Assembly: GCA_039819065.1 (NCBI GenBank)
Contig: JBCBSS010000100.1
Location: 1-29,211 of the forward strand
DNA: 29,211 nt
Direction of reading: 5' to 3'
Source: JBCBSS01 sp039819065
GTDB taxonomy: Bacteria; Bacteroidota; Bacteroidia; Cytophagales; Cyclobacteriaceae
Part shown: positions 22,117 to 29,211 of the stretch, in pieces
Layout: each line of letters begins with the position of its first letter
Numbering within the stretch: the first letter of the stretch is position 1
Position numbers and translations under genes: made by a program
Notes under the pieces: generated by a model
The model's database searches: none
The model's input: only the letters and a program-made list of their open reading frames with translations
What the model was told of the DNA's origin: nothing

Positions 22117-24336
22117 CTATGAGGGCACTTTTTCCATCAGCAGCTGCTTCAGTTCTTCGGTGAATTTGATGAACTTGGCGTAATCCCTTATTCGCGCCAG
22201 CTTTAATTTGTCATTGAAAAGCATAATGGCCTCTCCGTTACTCTCCAAGTGATGCACATCGTTCTTTAAGATCATTGTTTTAAACGACTCCGTCATGAAA
22301 GCTTTCATTACCTTTTTATCCTCAACCTTGACAATATAATCGCTGGGGAAATCTTTGTACAGCACGTAATCGATGTCCTTATGTACTTTGGCAGGGTCAA
22401 AGTATTTGCCCAAGAAGCCGGTCTTTTCTATGGTAAACTTGGGAATAGCAAAGGGTAGCTTGACCAATGCAATGGTGGTCTTATATTCTTCGGTAGAAAT
22501 GAATGCTCCTTCGTCAAACGCGATATCAGTACTTTCCCAGTACAAGTCCCTGTCTTGACCACTGATGCAATTGTACTTGTATTCTACCGGTCGGGGTCTG
22601 AAGAAATAGAACGAACGATAGTACTCCACCTGATTGTCAGGCTCACTATTGAATTGCCATCCATACTCCTCGGCCATCTTTTTGAGCCATGTCTGGCGTG
22701 TAGTTAGGCTTGGTGAGGCGTGCATAGAAATTCTAAGCGCCAGGCGATGTGGGGAGGAAGCAATATGCTTATCCAGGCCATTGATGGTCACCTTACCACC
22801 GTTGCTTTCGTGCTGGCGCTGGAAGTCGAATACATTTTCTAGAATAGAAAAATCTACCAATCTTGCCCCTGAAAAATCGACGTTGAGTCGCGTCAAAGGA
22901 GGCACTTGCTTGATCAGCTTATCCACTTTGATAGCTGCCAGGAAGTTAGCGATACCCCTGATCTTCAGTTCATAGGAGTTGTCCTTTTTCTTGAACAGGC
23001 GAGAACGCGGTGAGATTACCATTCTAAAAAAGGTTGAAATGGGCAATTTGGCGACCAAAATGTGTACGACTAGTGCCAGCAGTAATCCGCCGAAAATACC
23101 GATGAGCAGATTAGTAAACAGAGTCAAAACGAAAGTGCCAATGAAGAAGATCAATTGCTCAAAGCCCTGATCGTATACCTGCTTGAATACCTTGGGCGAA
23201 GCTAGCCTGAAGCCTGTGTAGACCAGTAAGGTGGCCAAAGCGCATAAGGGCACCTTTTGAATGACCGGACTGAGCAGAAAGATAAATAACAGCAACAGCA
23301 CCCCGTGATAAAAATTGGACCATCTTGTCTTAGCGTTATTATGGATGTTGACTGTGCTTCTAACAATAACGGTGATGACCGGAAGCCCTCCTATAAGGCC
23401 TGATATCATGGTACTGAGACCCACGCCCACAAGGTCTTTATTGAGGTTGGTTTTTCTTTTGTAAGGGTCGAGTTTATCTACAGCCTTTCCCGCTGCCAGC
23501 GATTCTATGCTGGCTATCATAGTAATGGACACCACGGCTGACCAGAAAGGCAGCGTGCCTATTTTACTGAAATTGGGGTGTGCGATAGCATCAAGGAAAT
23601 TGTCGGGCACGTTGACCAGCATTTCAGGACCGATATGGTAATTCCTGCCAAACAGTGCGATTTCGTGAGGCTCGAAGAAATTGAATATGTAAACAAAGGG
23701 TATGGACAATATCAGTACCCACATAGGAGCAGGAAAGATGTGGAAGAGCTTGTAACTGATCTTGGAGTGGAATATCAACAGCAATAAACCGGAGCCTGAG
23801 ATCAAAGCGATTACCGGGTTGATATCGGCCGCATGGTAGAATACTCCGATCAAGTCTTGGACAACATCGTTAGAAGTTTGGTTTGTACCCAGGGCGATGT
23901 GTATTTGCTTGGCCAGTATGATGATACCAATAGCGGCCAGGATACCACGAATGACCGATCCATGGAACATATCAGCGTATCGCCCCAGCTTGAGCAAACC
24001 TAACACGACCTGAATAAGGCCAGACACCATGATAGCTGCCAATACGTAGTTCAGTGCCTGTCCGGTACCATCGTCCAATGCTAACATGGCACTCAAGGTA
24101 ACCGCAATGAGCCCGGCGCCAGGGCCGTTAATGGCAATGTGACTGCCGCGATAGAAGGTAGTGACTAAACCACCAATGATAGCCGAAAAGATGCCTGCGA
24201 TAGGAGGGACGCCGGAAGCCAGCGCTATACCCAGCCCTAACGGTAGGGCCACCATAGCTACACTGAAAGCAGCCATAAGGTCGCTTTGCCAGTTCTCTAC
24301 CAGCCCACTCAGTCCTTTTTTGGGTATGATCTCCAT
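22117..24336 (-). CDS. SulP-family inorganic anion transporter with STAS domain and C-terminal extension
   Basis: Inner-membrane transporter of 739 aa, about 10-14 helices over residues 15-435, for sulfate, bicarbonate or a similar anion. Hallmarks are VALPLGLGIALASGVPPIAGIF near 29-50, INGPGAGLIAV near 69-79, and SIESLAAGKAVDKLDPYKRKTNLNKDLVGVG near 276-306. The STAS domain spans about 452-530 (LNVDFSGARLVDFSILENVFDF). A further soluble part of roughly 190 residues (about 545-739) has no family I recognise and is longer than in minimal SulP proteins. The substrate cannot be read from sequence. The start ATG at 24334-24336 sits before MEIIPKKGLSG, the right distance from the first helix. The last 29 codons exist as a diverged duplicate downstream. 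Confidence 0.92.
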   Translation of the reverse strand: MEIIPKKGLSGLVENWQSDLMAAFSVAMVALPLGLGIALASGVPPIAGIFSAIIGGLVTTFYRGSHIAINGPGAGLIAVTLSAMLALDDGTGQALNYVLAAIMVSGLIQVVLGLLKLGRYADMFHGSVIRGILAAIGIIILAKQIHIALGTNQTSNDVVQDLIGVFYHAADINPVIALISGSGLLLLIFHSKISYKLFHIFPAPMWVLILSIPFVYIFNFFEPHEIALFGRNYHIGPEMLVNVPDNFLDAIAHPNFSKIGTLPFWSAVVSITMIASIESLAAGKAVDKLDPYKRKTNLNKDLVGVGLSTMISGLIGGLPVITVIVRSTVNIHNNAKTRWSNFYHGVLLLLFIFLLSPVIQKVPLCALATLLVYTGFRLASPKVFKQVYDQGFEQLIFFIGTFVLTLFTNLLIGIFGGLLLALVVHILVAKLPISTFFRMVISPRSRLFKKKDNSYELKIRGIANFLAAIKVDKLIKQVPPLTRLNVDFSGARLVDFSILENVFDFQRQHESNGGKVTINGLDKHIASSPHRLALRISMHASPSLTTRQTWLKKMAEEYGWQFNSEPDNQVEYYRSFYFFRPRPVEYKYNCISGQDRDLYWESTDIAFDEGAFISTEEYKTTIALVKLPFAIPKFTIEKTGFLGKYFDPAKVHKDIDYVLYKDFPSDYIVKVEDKKVMKAFMTESFKTMILKNDVHHLESNGEAIMLFNDKLKLARIRDYAKFIKFTEELKQLLMEKVPS

Positions 24337-24592
24337 GGTTTAATTTAGTTTGGCTTTTGTAATAATGGCCGTAGTCGCTTAGCCAAAGTGACGTTTTTAT
24401 TGAAGGCTATTGAGTAAAATAAGGATTTTATTCGAATTTTTGAAATAATGGCAGAAGTCATTGCCATTGTTGTAATACAAAGAAGGGATTACCTGCACTA
24501 AACCGTACCTAACCTATGCGGTAAAGGTCACATTGGTTCATTTAGTAAATGGCCAGTGGTAAAGCTTTAACCTTTGAGTCGTCGGGTGATGA

Positions 24593-25102
24593 CTAGTGCT
24601 TAAGCGTACCTTGTATTTCTTTTATCTGATGAACATGTCGGGTGGTATGATGGATTAGAAAATAGATCCATTCATAGCCTGTCATATAGCCGGTGAGCCG
24701 GTGCGAAAAACCGGTGTATTCGAGCGTAAGGTCTACATCGCTTAACATCCCAACTAACCCGGCACGGTATTGAGCAAACTTTTCAATCACTTCGTCTTTA
24801 ACTTTAGTGTTATTGGTAGGGTTTACCGGGCCACCTGACTTTAGTTTTCGCTCGAAGTTTAGAAAGGCCGTGGTGATAATCTCCACTTTCTCTTTATAGT
24901 CTCGGTCAGTGTGTTGAGAATCGCCAGTCAATATGTTGACAGCCCCTTTTTCGATTTTGAGTAGATGCTCTACTACATCACCCACCGACCAAGTATCGGT
25001 GTCGGGATGCGAATTGAAAATATCCTCTGGAACACGCTGGAGCTGATCAATTAATACTTCAGTATTCTCATTGATGTCTTTGATGATTTGTTCTTTATCC
25101 AC
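24593..25102 (-). CDS. DinB-fold (YfiT-like) metal-binding protein
   Basis: Cytoplasmic four-helix-bundle protein of 169 aa, unrelated to DNA polymerase IV despite the shared name. Candidate metal ligands are H46 in DVVEHLLKIE and H152 and H156 in IHHTTRHVHQI, the usual triad of the superfamily. DTWSVGDVVEHL in the first half is a strong family marker. Such proteins include thiol-dependent transferases and many uncharacterised members, so no substrate is proposed. ATG at 25100-25102. It is divergent from the PadR gene with a 186-bp gap. Confidence 0.88.
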   Translation of the reverse strand: MDKEQIIKDINENTEVLIDQLQRVPEDIFNSHPDTDTWSVGDVVEHLLKIEKGAVNILTGDSQHTDRDYKEKVEIITTAFLNFERKLKSGGPVNPTNNTKVKDEVIEKFAQYRAGLVGMLSDVDLTLEYTGFSHRLTGYMTGYEWIYFLIHHTTRHVHQIKEIQGTLKH

Positions 25103-25238
25103 TATGAGGCCGTTTTTGGTTTCATTGATATGATGGCGTGACTTGAAGATAATACAATAAGCCTATACACACCTTTTGTCCCGAATAAATTGTTTTTGGT
25201 GGGCAGCTAATCCAGTTTTATCTACAAAGACGAATTTT

Positions 25239-25260
25239 ATGTAAACTTAAATATCTACAT
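25239..25260. promoter_or_regulatory. Candidate PadR operator
   Basis: ATGTA (25239-25243) and TACAT (25256-25260) form an inverted repeat with a 12-bp AT-rich spacer, 29-50 bp upstream of the PadR start. PadR-type operators typically contain ATGT and ACAT half-sites. A weak Bacteroidota-type promoter, TTTG at 25195-25198 with TATCTACA at 25219-25226, lies just upstream; it has a 20-bp spacer and an imperfect -7 box. Confidence 0.45.
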
Positions 25261-25288
25261 TTACGAATAATATATAAACGAGATTGTC

Positions 25289-25621
25289 ATGAAAGGATCG
25301 AACCTTGGTGAGTTTGAAGAACTGGTGATGTTATCCATTGCCGTACTCTTCCCCAAAGCATATGGGGTGGCGATAAAAGAAGAGATCAATACCAGAGCGG
25401 GTAGGAGGGTGACATTGAGTGCAGTCCACGCTGCGCTGCACCGGCTACAGGAAAAGGGCTATCTAAAGAGTGCTTTTGGTGAAGCTACCCAGCAGAGAGG
25501 AGGCAAGCGCAAAAAGTATTTTACCATCAAAGCTTCAGGTGCTAAAGCCCTTGAGGAAGTACGTGAACTGCGCGAGCAACTGTGGTCTGATATTGATAAA
25601 GTAGCGCTGCAGCAAGGATGA
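25289..25621 (+). CDS. PadR-family transcriptional regulator
   Basis: Winged-helix repressor of 110 aa. The sequence runs GEFEELVMLSIAVLFPKAYG, then VTLSAVHAALHRLQEKGYLKS (recognition helix) and a wing with QRGGKRKKYFTIKASG, followed by a dimerising helix to the end. Its stop overlaps the permease start (ATGA), indicating translational coupling and a one-to-one regulatory partnership. This pair is a common arrangement in Cytophagales-type genomes. A dyad upstream may be its operator. Confidence 0.95.
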   Translation: MKGSNLGEFEELVMLSIAVLFPKAYGVAIKEEINTRAGRRVTLSAVHAALHRLQEKGYLKSAFGEATQQRGGKRKKYFTIKASGAKALEEVRELREQLWSDIDKVALQQG

Positions 25622-28230
25622 TTGAGCAAGATCGCATATCGCCTCCTAAGTGGCCGCGTAGGTTGCTACATTGGTATTGCAAGCCTGATCTACTTGAAAT
25701 GATCGAAGGGGACATCGAGGAAGAATTCCGGCTGCGATACAGTAAGGGGCGGAAACTTCAAGCGAAGTGGCAATATACGGTGGAGGTACTGAGGTTTTTC
25801 AGACCATTCGCCATTCGATCTACTTTCGTCAAAAACCGGATACCCATGAGCATAAACCGCAATTACCTTAAAGTAGCTTTTAGAAGTTTGAAGAAGGATG
25901 GTACCAATTCTACACTCAGTGTCTTTGGTCTGATGATTGCCATGCTTTGTACCATGGTAGTATATGCCGTGGTGGATTACGAACTGGGCTATGATAGCTT
26001 TCATGAGAAGGCAGACCGTATCTACAGAATCAGCTATGATGAAAGTGTGTATCTCAACAGTACGCGCAAACTGGCGACCGTGGGGCCGCCGCTAGGGCCG
26101 GCGATCAAGGCATTCTATCCTGAGGTAGAAGATGCAGTCAGGTTCCGTTACTCGGCCAGTGTGATTGTATCTTACCGTGATCAGGTATTCTACGAGGATC
26201 ACCTGTTTTATGCTGACCCGTCCATATTCAATGTGTTCTCATATCCCTTAAAAATCGGCGATGAGTCAACGGCATTAAAAGACAAAAACAGCATTGTGCT
26301 CACCAGTGAGATGGCATTGAAGTACTTTGGAGATGAGAATCCGCTGGATAAACTGATCTCCTTGAATGGAGAGCTCTATAAGGTCACTGGCGTATTCGAT
26401 GACATACCTACGAACAGGCACATGCACTTCGATTTTGTCCGCCCCTTTGATGCCTTTGAAGTACCCTATGGGTATCCTGTTACACTGGATGATTGGGGCT
26501 GGATCTCATTTCACACCTACGTGTTGCTAAAACCTGATGCTGATCCCGAAGCGCTGGAGCGTAAACTGCCTGATTTTGCCAAGACCCATTTCGACGAAGA
26601 GCGGATTTCAAAATTCCATTACCGGGTACAGCCACTTGGGGATATCTACTTCAGTGATTACGAAAGCTCTGTTGTGGTTTCAGGAGATAGGCGCTACGTC
26701 AATATCCTGATTTCCGTCGGCGGCCTGTTGATGCTTTTGTCGATTTTTAATTTCACCAATATTGCCACCGCTAAATCGCTAACCCGCGCTTCTGAAACCG
26801 GTGTTAGAAAGACACTGGGTTCTTCTCAAAAGGGGTTGTGGTGGCGCTACCTGATAGAACCCATGATGCTCTCTCTTTTGGCGGTCGCCATTTCACTGGT
26901 AGCGGCTCCGTATGTACTCAGGTTTATGGAATCTAACTTCAATATGTCCATCAACCTGGATACTGAGTTGATCAATGAGCTGATCCTTTGGTTTGTACCC
27001 TTGGCCATGTTGATCGGTTGCCTGGCGGGGCTATACCCCGCTTTGGTTATGTCCTCATTCAAGCCCGTGAGTGTTTTGAAAGGCGATTTTAAGGTAGCTG
27101 TTTACGGCAAGTGGTTCAGAAAAGCACTGATCACACTTCAATTCATCATCACCAGCAGCTTGTTGATAGGCAGTTTCTTGATCAACGGCCAGTTGAGCTT
27201 TATGCTGGATAAAGACCTGGGTTATGACAAAGAACGCATCGGCTTGTTGCATATGCTAGGGGAGGTGCTCGAACGGTACTATGAACCATTGAAAACCAGA
27301 TTAATGGACAATCCTTATGTTGAGATGGTATCGGTAGCAGGCGGTAGAATGGATGGAGAAAGTGGCAGTGGCCCCATCACCATAGATGGTTTGGAAGAGC
27401 CCATCCCTATGCACATCAATGCCATTGGTGAAGACTACTTCAAGTTGATAGGAGTGAAGGTGATTGCCGGAAGGGAGTTTTCTGCTGAAGTCCCCTATGA
27501 TAGCGCTGATGGTGTGATCTTGAACCGAAGTGCGATGGAAGCACTCGGACTTGATCTGGATAGCGCTATTGGCCAACATATTGTGGTGAGTGATCAGCGC
27601 AATGGACATATCATGGGCGTAGTGGAAGACTTCCATCTGGGTACGCTACATGAAGAAACGAAACCATTGGTCATGGTATATCCCCACACTCGATTGAGTG
27701 AAATCTACATCAGGTTAAAAGTCGGAGAAGCTTATGATATCGTTTCCTCTATGGAGGGCATTTGGAAAGAAGTGATCACCGAAGTGCCTTTTGACTTTAT
27801 TTTTCTGGATGACTATGTACAGGCCTTATACGTTTCTGACAAACAGTTTGCGGGTTTGGTCAAGCTGTTTTCGTGGATTACCGTTGTGGTTGCCATCCTT
27901 GGCCTTTATGGGTTGATTGCTTTAATCTGCAAGTTTAGAATGAAAGAGGTCGGTGTGCGTAAGATACTAGGGGCGTCTGTTTACTCGGTCATCATTACCT
28001 TGTCATGGTCTTTCATCAGTCTGATTATACTGGCCAATATCATTTCCTGGCCGTTGGTGTACTGGCTGGGAAGTGACTGGCTGGATGGTTTTGCTTACCA
28101 GACGCCGCTCAGTTTAGGCTATTTCATATTGGGCCTGGCGGTAACCGTCACAGTAGCGGCTATTACGTTGATCATACAAACCACTAAAACAGCCCGAACT
28201 AATCCGGTGAATATCTTGAAGTATGAGTGA
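25618..28230 (+). CDS. FtsX/MacB-type ABC transporter permease with N-terminal prefix domain
   Basis: Inner-membrane protein of 870 aa. A soluble prefix (about 1-75; PPKWPRRLLHWYCKPDLLEMIEGDIEEEF) matches the permease prefix found in PadR-linked permeases. The first membrane helix is at about 98-120, followed by a large periplasmic MacB-like region to about 360. An FtsX unit of three helices follows (about 362-490; TRASETGVRKTLGSS). A second helix (about 505-525) and second periplasmic region lead to the C-terminal FtsX unit (about 740-860; MKEVGVRKILGASVYS). No ATPase gene lies in the window, so the ATP-binding subunit must be encoded elsewhere. Such permeases usually perform mechanotransmission, lipoprotein or antimicrobial-peptide handling rather than classical transport. 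The substrate is unknown. Confidence 0.94.
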   Translation: MIEQDRISPPKWPRRLLHWYCKPDLLEMIEGDIEEEFRLRYSKGRKLQAKWQYTVEVLRFFRPFAIRSTFVKNRIPMSINRNYLKVAFRSLKKDGTNSTLSVFGLMIAMLCTMVVYAVVDYELGYDSFHEKADRIYRISYDESVYLNSTRKLATVGPPLGPAIKAFYPEVEDAVRFRYSASVIVSYRDQVFYEDHLFYADPSIFNVFSYPLKIGDESTALKDKNSIVLTSEMALKYFGDENPLDKLISLNGELYKVTGVFDDIPTNRHMHFDFVRPFDAFEVPYGYPVTLDDWGWISFHTYVLLKPDADPEALERKLPDFAKTHFDEERISKFHYRVQPLGDIYFSDYESSVVVSGDRRYVNILISVGGLLMLLSIFNFTNIATAKSLTRASETGVRKTLGSSQKGLWWRYLIEPMMLSLLAVAISLVAAPYVLRFMESNFNMSINLDTELINELILWFVPLAMLIGCLAGLYPALVMSSFKPVSVLKGDFKVAVYGKWFRKALITLQFIITSSLLIGSFLINGQLSFMLDKDLGYDKERIGLLHMLGEVLERYYEPLKTRLMDNPYVEMVSVAGGRMDGESGSGPITIDGLEEPIPMHINAIGEDYFKLIGVKVIAGREFSAEVPYDSADGVILNRSAMEALGLDLDSAIGQHIVVSDQRNGHIMGVVEDFHLGTLHEETKPLVMVYPHTRLSEIYIRLKVGEAYDIVSSMEGIWKEVITEVPFDFIFLDDYVQALYVSDKQFAGLVKLFSWITVVVAILGLYGLIALICKFRMKEVGVRKILGASVYSVIITLSWSFISLIILANIISWPLVYWLGSDWLDGFAYQTPLSLGYFILGLAVTVTVAAITLIIQTTKTARTNPVNILKYE

Positions 28231-29085
28231 TCAATAAAAGGTGTATCGTGTGGTGTAAGAGCTTAATATCTCCAACGCTTTGTCTTTCTTGTTGTAGATA
28301 GACTCCTCGGTCATTAGGCCTTTAGCGTTGTACCGATAGAACGTAACCAGCGTGAATTGCCTGGAAACGCTGGTTTCTTTAGTTACCAAGCCATCTTCAT
28401 CGTATTCGTACTTAACAGTAAGTGTAGGTTTCTGCCCGTGATCACTGTTATAGATAGTCTTTTCTACCATTATACTATCTTGGTAAGTATAGACACGTTT
28501 TGTTCTGCTATTGCGGATGGCCGTCTCTTCTATCAATTGGCCTGTTTCATTGTACTCATACGTCAAAGTATCTACACGGCCATTTCCAACCCTGATGAGT
28601 TCACTGGCAAGAAACCCCTGATCATTGTACGAGAAGCGGTGAGATGAAGAGGTACTTTCTTTTTCTATAAGACGGTCGCTAGCATCATATCGATAAGTCC
28701 ATACATCATCCAATAGTCTCAGGGAGGTCTTGAATTCTAAACGTGAGATCAGGTTACTGTCGGCATCGTAGTGATACACCTGACGCTGGTAATAGGTGCC
28801 TTCATCAATCTCTTCGTAAAGCAGGTCATTGTGATAGAGGTAGGTGATGTCCGAGGTGTATTTTTCTTCATCGATAACGTTAGACAGGTCCGTAGTCACA
28901 TTGCCTTTTTTATCAAAAGTCATGGTCCTTATAATCTCACCAGTTCCTACTTCTGCGATATCCACCGTTTTGATACCCAAGCTGGCCGCCTTTTTCTTAT
29001 CGACATTGGTTTTCGCTTTTTGGGCTAGCATGCTTTCAGAAATGAGCAGGAGACATAGTGTGCACAACACTGTGGTTTTCATCAT
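28231..29085 (-). CDS. Exported YD-repeat-like protein
   Basis: 284 aa. The signal peptide (MMKTTVLCTLCLLLISESML) is cleaved near AQKAK. The mature part consists of successive short strand-turn units with the YxYD/YNxxGxL pattern, such as YHYDADSNLISRLEFK, YRYDASDRLIEKE, YNDQGFLASEL, YEYNETGQLIEET, YEYDEDGLVTKET and YRYNAKGLMTEES. These recur about every 25-40 residues, as in RHS/YD-repeat proteins, but the protein is far shorter than an RHS toxin and has no toxin tip, so it is probably a small surface or periplasmic beta-structure. Its stop directly abuts the permease stop on the other strand. Two adjacent ATGs make the exact start (MM) ambiguous by one residue. Confidence 0.82.
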   Translation of the reverse strand: MMKTTVLCTLCLLLISESMLAQKAKTNVDKKKAASLGIKTVDIAEVGTGEIIRTMTFDKKGNVTTDLSNVIDEEKYTSDITYLYHNDLLYEEIDEGTYYQRQVYHYDADSNLISRLEFKTSLRLLDDVWTYRYDASDRLIEKESTSSSHRFSYNDQGFLASELIRVGNGRVDTLTYEYNETGQLIEETAIRNSRTKRVYTYQDSIMVEKTIYNSDHGQKPTLTVKYEYDEDGLVTKETSVSRQFTLVTFYRYNAKGLMTEESIYNKKDKALEILSSYTTRYTFY

Positions 29086-29211
29086 GTATTCGTGTTTGGA
29101 AGTAAACGTTTCAATTGGTGAATATGATATGAGGCTAAATATAATTTAAAGAATGTACCTGCTTCATATAGTCAGAACCAAAATGTATACGTCTTCTACA
29201 AAAATGTTTAA

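Noticed and set aside
28231..29085. RHS toxin or polymorphic toxin
   Set aside because: YD-like units are present but the protein is under 300 aa, has no C-terminal toxin domain and no immunity gene beside it.

Overview
The window looks like a chromosomal segment of a Bacteroidota bacterium, most likely a Cytophagales-type organism (inference from gene content; no rRNA or marker gene is present). Support comes from a PadR regulator overlapping an FtsX-type ABC permease with an N-terminal prefix domain, a BlaI/M56 pair whose sensor carries carboxypeptidase-D-like domains, several exported proteins with a glutamine just after the predicted cleavage site, an OMP_b-brl_3-type outer-membrane barrel, a DUF2911 protein, few Shine-Dalgarno sequences, and TTG/GTG starts.

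Layout. 1-370: gene-free tail rich in palindromes and short repeats. 371-3730 (-): sigma54-dependent response regulator followed by a soluble hybrid histidine kinase with an HPt domain, together a complete candidate phosphorelay. 3972-5054 (+): a TerB-like small protein, a strong terminator and a rhomboid protease. 5055-5961: about 900 bp holding two families of REP-like hairpin repeats and one doubtful 45-codon ORF. 5962-7563 (-): DNA polymerase IV and a VOC-fold protein. 7757-8869 (+): exported DUF2911/TPR protein. 8870-9435: no gene seen. 9436-11737 (+): Tat-signal histidinol-phosphate-aminotransferase-like enzyme and an AEC-type permease. 11792-12988 (-): YefM-YoeB toxin-antitoxin pair and a YdeI-like protein. 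13202-16372 (-): outer-membrane barrel and a small exported protein. 16473-18089 (+): exported caspase-fold protease with TPR repeats. 18096-21681: divergent cluster of a carboxypeptidase-D-like/thioredoxin-like protein (-) and a BlaI repressor plus M56 metallopeptidase sensor (+), with two near-identical 16-bp operator candidates between them. 21682-22116: a bidirectional terminator, a 29-codon duplicate of the neighbouring transporter's 3' end and a palindrome-rich insert. 22117-24336 (-): SulP anion transporter. 24593-25102 (-): DinB-fold (YfiT-like) protein. 25289-28230 (+): PadR regulator and ABC permease. 28231-29085 (-): exported YD-repeat-like protein.

How the genes work together. Four modules are internally coherent: the phosphorelay (kinase H149, D445, H603, then regulator D57), the BlaI/M56 signal-proteolysis switch with its divergent candidate target, the PadR-controlled permease, and the autoregulated YefM-YoeB pair. 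The rest is a mix of envelope and housekeeping functions. I did not find an obviously new defence or mobile system. The least explained material is the three families of hairpin-plus-conserved-tail repeats in the gene-free stretches and the composite structure beside the SulP gene.
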